64,000 bases of DNA from Alphaproteobacteria bacterium (GTDB lineage: Bacteria; Pseudomonadota; Alphaproteobacteria; UBA9219). The stretch lies in assembly GCA_026225415.1 (NCBI GenBank), contig JAMFSS010000009.1, positions 124,001 to 188,000 of the forward strand, in the 5' to 3' direction. The notes under the pieces are model-generated. The model was not told the DNA's origin and ran no database searches. It saw only the letters and a list, made by a program, of their open reading frames with translations. Position 1 is the first letter of the stretch, and each line of letters opens with the position of its first letter. The position numbers and the translations under genes are program-made. Shown here one piece after another: positions 9,249 to 17,918 of this stretch.

Positions 9249-9908
9249 ATGATTCACAACCAAACCGCGACGCAATCGCGTATTGCCAAGCGTAAAAAAG
9301 GCTTCACCCTTACCGAAATCGCGATCGTCCTTGGGATTATCGGTCTGATCCTGGGCGCCATCTGGGCGGCCGCTTCGTCCGTTTACGCCAATCTGAAAGC
9401 CAACCAGGCTCAGCAAGGCATTCTGGCCGCTGCGCAATCCGTTCGTTCGATGTTCGCAACTTCGGCCAACACCAACGTCGCCGCGCCAACCAACATCACC
9501 ACACCGGGCATGTTCCCAACCAACTGGGTTAACCCAGCCGTTGCCGGCGTCGTCGGTAACCCTTGGCATGTCAACCCAGCCGCAAGCTATGCTTATGTGT
9601 ATGGTAACGGATCACAGTTTGCTGTTGAAGTCGACGGCATTTCCGACACAGGCTGCGCACAGCTGATTTCGTTCTATGGCTTTAAATCTTCCGGTGCGAA
9701 CGGTGGTTCGGTTCCAGGCCTAGTTGCTAACCAAGTTACTATTGCCGCACCTGTTGCCGGCACAGCAAAGATCGGCGCCACAGCCGTTCCTGCTGCAGCT
9801 TGGGCCAACAGCCCTCCTTTGGTGGCCAACTTCTCTGCAGCATCAGGTTGCACCGGTGGTTCGCTTAACGACAGTATCGCTATCGTATTCGATATGAGCA
9901 TCATGTAA
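9249..9908 (+). CDS. Type IV pilin-like major subunit
   Basis: 219 residues. AAGGAG is at 9235-9240, eight bases before the ATG. An ~18-residue basic leader ends in KKG|FTLTEIAIVLGIIG. This is a class III prepilin cleavage site with Glu at +5 and the hydrophobic assembly helix. The mature ~200-residue domain is rich in Ala, Asn, Pro, Ser and Thr, with two cysteines near the middle (DTGCAQ) and end (ASGCTGG) that could form the D-region disulphide. The long leader and large size recall type IVb pilins (PilS/PilA of thin pili). No pilus assembly genes adjoin it. It has its own strong terminator, consistent with high monocistronic expression. Confidence 0.85.
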   Translation: MIHNQTATQSRIAKRKKGFTLTEIAIVLGIIGLILGAIWAAASSVYANLKANQAQQGILAAAQSVRSMFATSANTNVAAPTNITTPGMFPTNWVNPAVAGVVGNPWHVNPAASYAYVYGNGSQFAVEVDGISDTGCAQLISFYGFKSSGANGGSVPGLVANQVTIAAPVAGTAKIGATAVPAAAWANSPPLVANFSAASGCTGGSLNDSIAIVFDMSIM

Positions 9909-9934
9909 TCCCTTACCGGATTACTTACGGATCA

Positions 9935-9965
9935 GGCGGGAAGCGCAAGCTTCCCGCCTTTTTCT
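9935..9965 (+). terminator. Strong rho-independent terminator of the pilin gene
   Basis: A perfect 10-bp GC-rich stem (GGCGGGAAGC/GCTTCCCGCC) closed by the stable GNRA tetraloop GCAA, then TTTTTCTTT. It starts 26 bases after the pilin stop. Confidence 0.92.
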
Positions 9966-10036
9966 TTGCTTGTTTTCCTCTCCTAAAGGGCGCGGACCCC
10001 AACCGACGAATAATTGGCAGTTACACCTCCGCGGAA

Positions 10037-10084
10037 GCAAAAACTTGGGTTTGCGTTCTTGAAACACAAGCCCTTAGTTTTTGC
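10037..10084. repeat. Dispersed imperfect palindrome, copy A
   Basis: 48 bp beginning GCAAAAACT and ending AGTTTTTGC, with inner arms CTTGGGTTTGCG and ACAAGCCCTTAG. It belongs to the same family as the copies at 17242, 26400 and 46671 and lies alone between the pilin terminator and yifB. Unlike the other copies it lacks the flanking C-rich/G-rich second hairpin. Confidence 0.8.
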
Positions 10085-10195
10085 AGGTAAGGGGTTACGC
10101 AAATAACGGTGAAAGAACAATATCAGCAAATCCCTTTTGCTCTTCCTATAATCATGCTACGCATGAATATGCCCTCCTAACTCTTTCATTTTCCA

Positions 10196-11716
10196 ATGGT
10201 ATCAAGAGTCACCACAGTCGCCTTTGAAGGTACGACAGTTCTGGACATTGATGTTCAGGTGCAGATGTCTTCCGGGCTGCCAAAATTCAATCTGGTCGGT
10301 TTACCTGACAAAGCCGTTGCCGAAAGCCGCGAACGCGTCCGCGCCGCTTTGTTCGCGCTTGGGTTGTCGCTTCCCGCCAAACATATCGCCGTCAACCTCG
10401 CGCCCGCCGATGTCCTTAAAGAAGGCTCACATTTCGACCTCCCTATCGCCCTCGCCCTCCTCGCCGCAATGGGCGTTTTACCCGCCGAAGAAATCGCGCG
10501 ATACACCGCGCTGGGCGAACTCGCCTTGGACGGCGCGATAACGTCCGTGGCCGGCGTATTACCCGCCGCCGTGAATGCCAGCGCCGCAGGGCGCGGGTTG
10601 ATATGCCCCGCCAAAAATGGCGGCGAGGCCGTTTGGGCAGGAGACTTAGAAGTGTTAGCAGCACCTTCCCTGCTCGCGCTCATCAACCACTTTAAGGGAA
10701 CACAGATCCTCACCCGCCCCGAAGCCCGCATTCAAACCGAAGCCGGAAGCCACGCCGATCTGCGCGATATCAAGGGACAGGAAATCGCCAAACGCGCACT
10801 CGAAGTCGCGGCGGCTGGCGGCCATAATTTGCTTATGATCGGGCCGCCCGGTTCGGGCAAGAGCATGCTGGCAGCCCGCCTGCCCGGTATTTTGCCGCCG
10901 CTTGCGCCCGACGAGGCTCTGGATGTTTCCATGATTCATTCCTTGGCCGGATTGTTGGACGAAGGCAAATTGCTGCGCCGCCGTCCGTTCCGCGATCCGC
11001 ACCACTCCGCCTCGCTACCTTCACTCGTCGGTGGTGGCATGCGCGCCAAGCCGGGTGAAATTTCGCTGGCGCATAACGGCGTTTTGTTCCTTGATGAATT
11101 GCCGGAATTTCAACGCGGTACGCTCGAAGCTTTACGTCAACCGTTAGAAACAGGACGCGCCGTTATATCCCGCGCCAATCATCACGTTACCTATCCCGCC
11201 CGCGTACAACTTATCGCCGCGATGAACCCCTGCCGGTGCGGGCATCTGGATGACCCCGCCCGCACCTGTGGGCGCGCACCGAAATGCGCCACCGATTACC
11301 TGTCGCGCATATCAGGCCCCTTGTTCGACCGTATCGACTGTCATGTCGAAGTGCCCGCTGTCAGCGCCGCCGACCTTTCCCTGCCCCCGCCGCGCGAAGA
11401 CAGCGCGATTGTCGCGGCGCGTGTGGCCTCGGCACGCGACATTCAAACCGCGCGTTACAAATCCAACGACAACGCTCCCAACATCCACACCAATGCCGAA
11501 GCCGACGGCGAATTGCTGGAACAAGTCGCAGCACCCGACCAGGCCGGACGCAATCTGTTAACCCAAGCCGCCGAGCAAATGAAACTGTCGGCACGCGGCT
11601 ATCACCGCGTTTTGCGCGTCGCGCGAACCCTCGCCGATCTGGCCGGGCAAGACAGCGTTACCAAGCTTCACATAGCAGAAGCCCTTAGCTACCGCCGCCT
11701 CAATCTCGGCAAATAA
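10196..11716 (+). CDS. comM: YifB/ComM-family Mg-chelatase-like AAA+ ATPase
   Basis: 506 residues, typical of the family. The N-terminal ~190 residues form the ComM-specific domain (GLPKFNLVGLPDKAVAESRERVRAA, then LAPADVLKEGSHFDLPIALALL). The AAA+ module follows, with Walker A GPPGSGKSMLA near residue 217, LFLDELPEF as Walker B, and a zinc-type cluster CRCGHLDDPARTCGRAPKC. The C-terminal ARGYHRVLRVARTLADL is the lid. In competent bacteria ComM is a branch-migration helicase that widens recombination during transformation. No competence genes are in view, and many bacteria carry it as a solitary gene. Confidence 0.93.
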   Translation: MVSRVTTVAFEGTTVLDIDVQVQMSSGLPKFNLVGLPDKAVAESRERVRAALFALGLSLPAKHIAVNLAPADVLKEGSHFDLPIALALLAAMGVLPAEEIARYTALGELALDGAITSVAGVLPAAVNASAAGRGLICPAKNGGEAVWAGDLEVLAAPSLLALINHFKGTQILTRPEARIQTEAGSHADLRDIKGQEIAKRALEVAAAGGHNLLMIGPPGSGKSMLAARLPGILPPLAPDEALDVSMIHSLAGLLDEGKLLRRRPFRDPHHSASLPSLVGGGMRAKPGEISLAHNGVLFLDELPEFQRGTLEALRQPLETGRAVISRANHHVTYPARVQLIAAMNPCRCGHLDDPARTCGRAPKCATDYLSRISGPLFDRIDCHVEVPAVSAADLSLPPPREDSAIVAARVASARDIQTARYKSNDNAPNIHTNAEADGELLEQVAAPDQAGRNLLTQAAEQMKLSARGYHRVLRVARTLADLAGQDSVTKLHIAEALSYRRLNLGK

Positions 11717-11739
11717 GCCCTCTATTACAGCGCTTTGCA

Positions 11740-11758
11740 GCTGTTGCGCCCCAACAGC
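11740..11758 (+). other. Stem-loop upstream of yqeY
   Basis: GCTGTTG (11740-11746), loop CGCCC, CAACAGC (11752-11758): a perfect 7-bp stem between yifB and yqeY with no T-tract. It could be a weak processing or attenuation structure, or chance. Confidence 0.3.
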
Positions 11759-11797
11759 CAACCCCCTACAATGCGCCTTCATTCACAGGAGATACCA

Positions 11798-12259
11798 ATG
11801 TCGCTTCGCGCCCAATTCACCACTGCCCTGAAAACCGCCATGCTGGCCAAAGACGAACGCAGCACCGGAACCATCCGCATGATGATGGCGAAAATGAAGG
11901 ACAAGGACATCGAAGCGCGCCCCAAAGGCATTACCGATGGCATCAAGGACGATGAAATTCTGGCCATGCTGCAGGGCATGATCAAGCAACGCCGCGAATC
12001 CATCACGCTATACCAACAAGGCAAGCGCGAAGATCTGGTGAAGCAGGAAAGCGAAGAAATCGCCGTCATCGAACGCTTTATGCCCAAGCAAATGAGCGAA
12101 GACGAAATGAAAGCCGCAGTTGACACCATCGTGACATCAACCGGCGCGTTATCGGTCAAAGATATGGGCAAAGTCATGGCCGAATTGAAAAAATCCTATA
12201 CCGGCCAAATGGATTTCGCCGCCGCCGGAAATTTGGTGAAGGCGCGGTTGGCGGGATGA
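11798..12259 (+). CDS. yqeY: GatB/YqeY domain-containing protein
   Basis: 153 residues from ATG 11798, preceded by AGGAG (11788-11792). The frame is open 21 codons further upstream, but the family start MSLRAQFTTALKTAMLAKD fits ATG 11798. IEVIxRFMPKQMSEDE and the C-terminal GKVMAELKKSYTGQMD are typical of YqeY, which resembles the tail domain of the GatB amidotransferase subunit and may bind tRNA. Its position just before dnaG-rpoD is conserved in many bacteria, although here a small glyoxalase-fold gene intervenes. Confidence 0.92.
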   Translation: MSLRAQFTTALKTAMLAKDERSTGTIRMMMAKMKDKDIEARPKGITDGIKDDEILAMLQGMIKQRRESITLYQQGKREDLVKQESEEIAVIERFMPKQMSEDEMKAAVDTIVTSTGALSVKDMGKVMAELKKSYTGQMDFAAAGNLVKARLAG

Positions 12260-12705
12260 GAGGCGAGCGTCTTGTAACCAAATTAACGCCAGAATTGTCT
12301 TGTACAGACATCACTAAAAGCTTGTCTTTTTATACTGATGTCTTGGGCTTTTCGGTGCAATACACGCGGCCAGAAGATGGTTTTGCGATGCTTGAACGGC
12401 AAGGCTCTCGTCTTATGCTGGATCAATTACATGCCATTGCCCCAACATCCACAGGCAGAAGCTGGGTTACGGCACCTATGGAATATCCTTTTGGTCGAGG
12501 CATTAATTTCCAAATAGAGGCTACGGATGTTGACGAACTTCACGCCCACGCACAAAAATGCGGCGCAAATATTTACCTGCCAATAGAAGAAAAATGGTAT
12601 CGCGCCGATGATACGGAATTAGGCAACCGACAATTCATAGTTCTCGACCCCGATGGGTACATGCTACGTTTTTTCCAAGACCTTGGCACACGACCAGTCA
12701 AGTAA
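12256..12705 (+). CDS. Glyoxalase/bleomycin-resistance-fold (VOC) protein
   Basis: 149 residues. CTDITKSLSFYTDVLGFSVQY near the N-terminus, FQIEATDVDELHAHAQKCG in the middle, and QFIVLDPDGYMLRFFQDLG at the end are the two beta-alpha-beta modules of the vicinal-oxygen-chelate fold. The length fits the bleomycin-resistance-like subgroup that binds drugs in a dimer cleft rather than catalysing a reaction. Real function and ligand are unknown. Its ATG overlaps the yqeY stop (ATGA), so it is translationally coupled. Codon use is somewhat more AT-rich than yqeY and dnaG, hinting at later insertion into the conserved yqeY-dnaG block. Confidence 0.8.
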   Translation: MRGERLVTKLTPELSCTDITKSLSFYTDVLGFSVQYTRPEDGFAMLERQGSRLMLDQLHAIAPTSTGRSWVTAPMEYPFGRGINFQIEATDVDELHAHAQKCGANIYLPIEEKWYRADDTELGNRQFIVLDPDGYMLRFFQDLGTRPVK

Positions 12706-12716
12706 CAGTAACAGAC

Positions 12717-14615
12717 ATGTCTTTCCCCCCATCCTTCCTCGAAGAAATTCGCAACCGCCTACCCCTCTCGGGGCTGATCGGCTCGCGCGTGCGTTTGGTG
12801 CGAGCGGGGCGCGAAATGAAGGGATGCTGTCCGTTCCATAACGAAAAATCGCCCAGCTTTTACGTCAATGACGACAAGCAGTTCTTCCATTGCTTCGGTT
12901 GCGGCGCGCATGGCGATGCCATCGGCTTCACGATGCGCCATGACCGGCTCAGCTTCCCCGAAGCAGTTGAAGCATTGGCAGGACAAGCGGGTTTGCAAGT
13001 CCCGCGCGACACACCGATTGAACGCGAAAAATTTGATGCCGAAAAACGCTTGCTGCAACTTCTTGACCGCACAACCGCATGGTTTGAAGAACAACTCTTC
13101 ACACCCGCCGGTCGCGAAGCACTGGCCTACCTGCGCAAACGCGGATTATCTGACGAAGCGATAGGCCGTTTCCGTTTGGGCTATGCGCCCAATGATGGCC
13201 AAAGCCTGTTGAAAAAAATGACTAGCGAAGGCTACACGCTGGATGAACTGGCCGCCGTTGGCCTCGCGAAAAAGAGTGAAGAAAGAAACGACCATTATAG
13301 CTTTTTTCGTAACCGCGTGATTTTCCCCGTGGGCGATCGTCGCGGTCGTACCGTTGCGTTCGGTGCGCGTATTTTGGGTGACGGCGAACCGAAATACCTT
13401 AACTCGCCCGACCACGCGTTGTTCCACAAAGGCAAATTGCTCTACGGTCTTTCTCGCGCGCGCACTGCGTTGGCGCAAGGTCAATCGATCATCGTGGTCG
13501 AAGGTTACATGGATGTTATTGCACTCGTGGAGGCAGGATACAGCGGCGCGGTTGCGCCCTTGGGCACAGCCCTGACCGATGAACAAATCCAGATTTTGTG
13601 GAAATTACTACCACCTTCCGAAAACCGCGAAGCATCCCGCGATTACAGTCCTATTCTTTGTTTCGACGGCGACAATGCTGGCATCCGCGCCGCTGCGCGG
13701 GCGGTGGAACGCGCTTTGCCACTCCTCACCTCCGCACAGACATTACGCATCGCAACCATGTCCGGCGCCAAAGATCCTGATGAGTTGATCCGCCAATCGG
13801 GCAAAGGCGCGTTCGATGCGTTACTAAAACAGGCGCAGCCGATGATCGATGTTTTATGGAACATGGCATTGGCCGGTCGCCAGATGCGCACCCCCGAAGA
13901 ACGCGGCGCGTTCAAAGACGTGTTGCGCCAAAAAGTGACACAGATCAAAGACGAACCGCTGCGCCGCCTCTACGGCGAAGAATTTAAAAAACGCATCGAC
14001 GACGCGTTCGGTTGGAAACCGCAAAATTTTACCGCGCAAAAAGGCGGTAAGCGCGATTGGAAAAACCCACAGGCACAACCATTTTTCGGCACGCGCCGTT
14101 TACCACAGAACAAACAAAAATTGATCGGGCGCATTTTGCTCGCGCTCATCATCAACCATCCGGGTTTGTTCGATGCGTTCGGCGAAAATTTCGCGCAATT
14201 GGAATTCCAAACGCCTGATTACGAAAACCTGCGCCAGCGCGTGCTGGATATTCTGTCGCAAGCCGAAACGCCGTTGACCGCTGATGAATTGCGCCGCGCG
14301 CTGTTGCATAACGACGAAAACCCCTTTGGCGACACGCGCAATACCAACCTTCTAGATGAAATCCTGTCGCCCGACACTTACATGCATGCCAAAGCCGCCC
14401 GCCCCGATGCGGCATTGGATGATGCGCGTAAAACATGGGCCGATATCTGGAAATCTTTGGAACAGGAATGGGCGATGGGCGATTATAACGCAGCAGCAGC
14501 CGCCTACCGCGAAAACCAGAACGACGAAAACAAAGCCCGACTGGATGCGTTAAAAACCCGCATGCTCGAAGTCAGCCAGGCGATGACGGATGAATTGGTG
14601 CGAGCGGTGGATTAG
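12717..14615 (+). CDS. dnaG: DNA primase
   Basis: 632 residues. It has an N-terminal CHC2 zinc-binding domain (CCPFHNEKSPSFYVN...HCFGCGAHGDA, residues ~38-66), then the catalytic core with VIFPVGDRRGRTVAFGAR, the TOPRIM motifs VVEGYMDVIAL (ExxxD) and CFDGDNAG (DxD), and a C-terminal helicase-interaction region. It makes RNA primers for replication and partners DnaB. The order yqeY-dnaG-rpoD is the classic macromolecular synthesis arrangement in alphaproteobacteria, though rpsU is absent. The gene starts 12 bases after the glyoxalase-fold gene, with only a weak ribosome site. Confidence 0.96.
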   Translation: MSFPPSFLEEIRNRLPLSGLIGSRVRLVRAGREMKGCCPFHNEKSPSFYVNDDKQFFHCFGCGAHGDAIGFTMRHDRLSFPEAVEALAGQAGLQVPRDTPIEREKFDAEKRLLQLLDRTTAWFEEQLFTPAGREALAYLRKRGLSDEAIGRFRLGYAPNDGQSLLKKMTSEGYTLDELAAVGLAKKSEERNDHYSFFRNRVIFPVGDRRGRTVAFGARILGDGEPKYLNSPDHALFHKGKLLYGLSRARTALAQGQSIIVVEGYMDVIALVEAGYSGAVAPLGTALTDEQIQILWKLLPPSENREASRDYSPILCFDGDNAGIRAAARAVERALPLLTSAQTLRIATMSGAKDPDELIRQSGKGAFDALLKQAQPMIDVLWNMALAGRQMRTPEERGAFKDVLRQKVTQIKDEPLRRLYGEEFKKRIDDAFGWKPQNFTAQKGGKRDWKNPQAQPFFGTRRLPQNKQKLIGRILLALIINHPGLFDAFGENFAQLEFQTPDYENLRQRVLDILSQAETPLTADELRRALLHNDENPFGDTRNTNLLDEILSPDTYMHAKAARPDAALDDARKTWADIWKSLEQEWAMGDYNAAAAAYRENQNDENKARLDALKTRMLEVSQAMTDELVRAVD

Positions 14616-14775
14616 AAATTATACCTTTGCACCAGAAAAACCCCCATCTTAATGAGTTACAACCGCCCCCTTTGACCCAAATCGCGAATCCACACCCAAA
14701 TCTTAACGAATCGACGAAATTTTCTTGCTTTGCGGGGCGTACCCCTTAAAATCCGCCTCGCGAATGCTTAAGTAT

Positions 14776-14803
14776 TTGACGCAACCTGTAAATCCTCTAT
14801 ACA
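14776..14803 (+). promoter_or_regulatory. Candidate housekeeping promoter of rpoD
   Basis: TTGACG (14776-14781), a 16-base spacer and TATACA (14798-14803), 32 bases upstream of the rpoD ATG and inside the 219-base dnaG-rpoD gap. This would give rpoD its own transcript in addition to read-through from dnaG. Confidence 0.5.
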
Positions 14804-14834
14804 CGGCGTTCCTTTAAGGGACGATAGGACAGAT

Positions 14835-17174
14835 ATGGCCACGACCAAAAAATCGGCAAAAAAGAAACCCGCCCCCAAAGCTAAAGCCATCAAGCCGAAG
14901 CCAAAAGCCAAACCCGTGGTCAAAAAACCTGCGGCCAAGAAACTTGCGCCAAAACCGGCAGCAAAATCTCCTTCAAAGACTGTGAAAAAACCTGTGGCCA
15001 AAGCAACCAAGCCCGCCCTCAAAGCGGTGCCGAAGAAAATCGACGTCAAGAAACCAGAAATCAAAAAACCCGAATTGAAAGTTGTCACCGCGAAACCTGC
15101 CGCGCCCGTAAAAGCTGTGGCCGCCAAACCCGCGCCCAAGCCAGAACAAAAGAGCCAGAAAAATTCCGCGCTGGATGACGACGGAAATAAAAACGACGAT
15201 GACAAAGCCGATGGCGCCATCATCGACACGGTGGCCGACGCCATCAAGAAGATGATCAAGAAAGGCAAAGAACGCGGCTATGTCACCATTGACGAAATCA
15301 ACGCCGTTTTGCCGCAGGATAAAATCAATTCAGACCTGATCGAAGACACGATGGCGATGTTGTCCGAAATGGGCATCAGCGTCAGCGAAAGCGATGACGA
15401 AGAAACGCCCAAAGAGGCCAAAGAAGGCGAAGACGGCGAAGAAGATAAAGGCAATGTCAGCGACGAAGCAGGCCGTACCGATGATCCCGTACGCCTTTAC
15501 CTGCGCGAAATGGGCACTGTCGAACTGCTAAGCCGCGAAGGCGAAATCGCGATTGCCAAGCGTATCGAAGCCGGCCGCGAAATGATGATCGGCGGCATTT
15601 GCGAGTCGCCGCTGACCATTCAGGCTATCCTTGGCTGGCATGACGCGTTGAATGACGGCAAGATGTTGTTGCGCGACATTATCGATCTGGAAGCCACCTA
15701 TGGCGGCGCGCCGACCAACGAAGCCGACATGCTGGGCGAAGGCGCAGCGGCAGCCGAACCTGTCGAAGAAGTAGAAAAGCCCGAAGAAGAAGGCGAAGGC
15801 GGTTTCGACGATGAAGAACAGGAAAACCTGTCTTTATCAATGTTGGAAGAAAAATTAAAACCACAGGTCATGGAAACCTTTGGCCAGATCGCCAACGCCT
15901 ATGGCCGTTTATACAAGCTGCAAGCCGCGCGTATCGCCGCCGTACAAAAAGGCGAAGCGCCGACGCCGCAATCGGACAAGAAGTTTGAAAAAACCAAAGA
16001 CGAACTGGTCGATCTGGTTCGCACTGTGCGGTTGAACAACCACCGTCTTGAACAGCTGGTTCAACAGCTCTATACCCTCAACCGCCGTTTGGTCGGCATC
16101 GAAGGCCGCATCCTGCGCCTTGCCATGGATAACGGCGTTGGCCGCGAAGATTTCCTTGCGCGTTATAACCAACATGAACTCGACCGTAACTGGCTGCATG
16201 AAATTTTGCACGGCAAAATGACCGTGCCAGTTAAAAAGGCAGTCATCAAGGGCGCCAAAGCGCCGACGGAACCTGCGCCAAAATTCATCATCCCGAATGT
16301 TAAGGCGTGGACGAAATTCAACGACAAGCATGAAGCGGAAACCGACCGTTTGCGTGCCGAAATCGCATCGATCTGTGACGAAGCCGGATTGCCCTTGGGT
16401 GATTTCAAACGCATCGTGATGACGGTGCAAAAAGGCGAACGCGAAAGCAACCGCGCGAAAAAGGAAATGGTCGAAGCCAATTTGCGTCTGGTTATTTCGA
16501 TCGCCAAAAAATACACCAACCGCGGTTTGCAATTCCTCGATCTGATTCAGGAAGGCAATATCGGTTTGATGAAGGCGGTCGAAAAATTCGAATATCGCCG
16601 TGGTTACAAATTTTCAACCTATGCAACATGGTGGATCCGTCAGGCCATCACCCGTTCGATCGCCGATCAGGCGCGCACCATCCGCATCCCTGTTCATATG
16701 ATCGAAACCATCAACAAGCTGGTGCGTACATCGCGCCAGATGTTGCATGAAATTGGCCGCGAGCCGACACCGGAAGAACTGGCAGAAAAACTTCACATGC
16801 CTTTGGAAAAAATCCGCAAGGTTATGAAGATCGCCAAGGAACCGATTTCGTTGGAAACCCCAATTGGCGATGAAGAAGATTCGCATCTGGGCGATTTCAT
16901 CGAAGACAAGAACGCCGTTCAGCCGTTGGACAGCGCCATTCAGGGCAATTTGCGCGAAACCACGACCCGTGTGCTGGCGACGCTTACGCCGCGTGAAGAA
17001 CGTGTGTTGCGTATGCGTTTTGGTATCGGCATGAACACCGACCATACGTTGGAAGAAGTGGGCCAGCAATTCAGCGTGACGCGCGAACGTATCCGCCAAA
17101 TCGAAGCCAAGGCTTTGCGCAAGTTGAAGCATCCTTCGCGCAGCCGGAAGTTGCGGAGCTTTTTGGATACTTAA
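14835..17174 (+). CDS. rpoD: Primary RNA polymerase sigma factor RpoD with long Lys/Pro/Ala-rich N-terminal extension
   Basis: 779 residues. Region 1.1 begins only at ~residue 129 ([20 protein letters not shown]). Before it lies a low-complexity tail (about 2-110) rich in Lys, Pro and Ala, like a histone H1 tail, then an acidic stretch ([13 protein letters not shown]). Region 1.2 ([16 protein letters not shown]), a long non-conserved region with acidic segment, region 2 ([44 protein letters not shown]), region 3 and region 4 ([30 protein letters not shown]) are all intact. It directs core polymerase to housekeeping promoters. A terminator at 17341 ends the transcript. Confidence 0.96.
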   Translation: MATTKKSAKKKPAPKAKAIKPKPKAKPVVKKPAAKKLAPKPAAKSPSKTVKKPVAKATKPALKAVPKKIDVKKPEIKKPELKVVTAKPAAPVKAVAAKPAPKPEQKSQKNSALDDDGNKNDDDKADGAIIDTVADAIKKMIKKGKERGYVTIDEINAVLPQDKINSDLIEDTMAMLSEMGISVSESDDEETPKEAKEGEDGEEDKGNVSDEAGRTDDPVRLYLREMGTVELLSREGEIAIAKRIEAGREMMIGGICESPLTIQAILGWHDALNDGKMLLRDIIDLEATYGGAPTNEADMLGEGAAAAEPVEEVEKPEEEGEGGFDDEEQENLSLSMLEEKLKPQVMETFGQIANAYGRLYKLQAARIAAVQKGEAPTPQSDKKFEKTKDELVDLVRTVRLNNHRLEQLVQQLYTLNRRLVGIEGRILRLAMDNGVGREDFLARYNQHELDRNWLHEILHGKMTVPVKKAVIKGAKAPTEPAPKFIIPNVKAWTKFNDKHEAETDRLRAEIASICDEAGLPLGDFKRIVMTVQKGERESNRAKKEMVEANLRLVISIAKKYTNRGLQFLDLIQEGNIGLMKAVEKFEYRRGYKFSTYATWWIRQAITRSIADQARTIRIPVHMIETINKLVRTSRQMLHEIGREPTPEELAEKLHMPLEKIRKVMKIAKEPISLETPIGDEEDSHLGDFIEDKNAVQPLDSAIQGNLRETTTRVLATLTPREERVLRMRFGIGMNTDHTLEEVGQQFSVTRERIRQIEAKALRKLKHPSRSRKLRSFLDT

Positions 17175-17241
17175 TCGTTGGAGAAAGTTTGTTTGTTTTT
17201 TTGTCGAGATTAGAGTCCATACGGATGGACACCCCCTCACC

Positions 17242-17290
17242 CTTGAAAACTAAGACTTACGCCTCAAGAGCGTAAGCCTAAGTTTTCAAG
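17242..17290. repeat. Dispersed imperfect palindrome, copy B, with adjacent second hairpin
   Basis: Arms CTTGAAAACTAAGACTTACGC (17242-17262) and GCGTAAGCCTAAGTTTTCAAG (17270-17290) pair with two mismatches. It is directly followed by a second imperfect hairpin CCTCTCCCC...GGGGTAGAGG (17292-17315) and preceded by CCCCCTCACCC. It lies between rpoD and its terminator. It is close in sequence to copy C at 26400. Confidence 0.85.
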
Positions 17291-17340
17291 CCCTCTCCCC
17301 CTCGCGGGGTAGAGGAAATTCTAATTTTGGTCACAACCAT

Positions 17341-17377
17341 AAAAAAGCCCATTCGTTAATGACGGATGGGCTTTTTT
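17341..17377 (+). terminator. Terminator after rpoD
   Basis: AAAAAAGCCCATTCG, loop TTAATGA, CGGATGGGCTTTTTT: a 15-bp stem with one T-G wobble and a T-tract. The A-tract on the other side makes it usable in both directions. Confidence 0.88.
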
Positions 17378-17477
17378 CTTTGGCAGGTTAGGGGTGGCGA
17401 TTAAAATTTGATTTTATGGTTTAGATATGTGATTTTTCCCTTGAATTATGGTTACGGTCTATGATATAAACCACGCC

Positions 17478-17918
17478 ATGAATAATGATGCAGAAGCCAC
17501 TTTGATGCGGCGCGACATGGATGTGATTATTAAGCAGTGGCGTAACCTGAAGACGTTCCCGACACCGCGCGGGTGGATTTACGCCTTGCGGATGGCATTG
17601 GGGATGACGGCGGCCGATCTGGCCAAGCGGATGAAGCAGTCGCCGATTAGCATTGTGTCGTTGGAGGCATCGGAAGCCAGGGGCACCATTCAGCTATCGA
17701 CCCTGCGCAAGGCGGCAAAGGCGATGAATTGTACGGTCGTTTATGCGGTCGTTCCCCGTTATTCGTTGGAACATATCGTGAAAAACCGGCGGCAACGGAT
17801 TGCCATGAAAGATTTGATGCCGATTATGGGCAGCAAAAGCATTCAAGAATGCAGGGAGTTGCTGCGCGATTTCACCAAGAGAGTTAAACGCAAGCGGGTT
17901 TGGCGGGAGTTGGATTAG
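17478..17918 (+). CDS. Mobile mystery protein A-type XRE regulator
   Basis: 146 residues from ATG 17478 (in-frame ATG 17448 possible). The order is a helical N-terminus, then PTPRGWIYALRMALGMTAADLAKRMKQSPISIVSLEASEARGTIQLSTLRKAAKAMNCTVVYAVVPR. This is a helix-turn-helix of the XRE type with the GWI.A.R.ALGMT and EA.GTI.L.TL..AA.A..C..VYA signatures of mobile mystery protein A (TIGR02612). That family normally precedes mobile mystery protein B, a Fic/DOC-domain protein, in mobile islands and behaves like an antitoxin/regulator. No Fic gene follows here; instead a convergent gene overlaps its last 35 bases. It probably represses its own promoter. Confidence 0.8.
   Translation: MNNDAEATLMRRDMDVIIKQWRNLKTFPTPRGWIYALRMALGMTAADLAKRMKQSPISIVSLEASEARGTIQLSTLRKAAKAMNCTVVYAVVPRYSLEHIVKNRRQRIAMKDLMPIMGSKSIQECRELLRDFTKRVKRKRVWRELD

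Noticed and set aside
14768-15268. 166-codon antisense frame opposite the RpoD tail (Ala/Gly/Phe-rich, membrane-like)
   Set aside because: Mirror of the Lys/Pro/Ala-rich coding strand; an artefact of codon bias.
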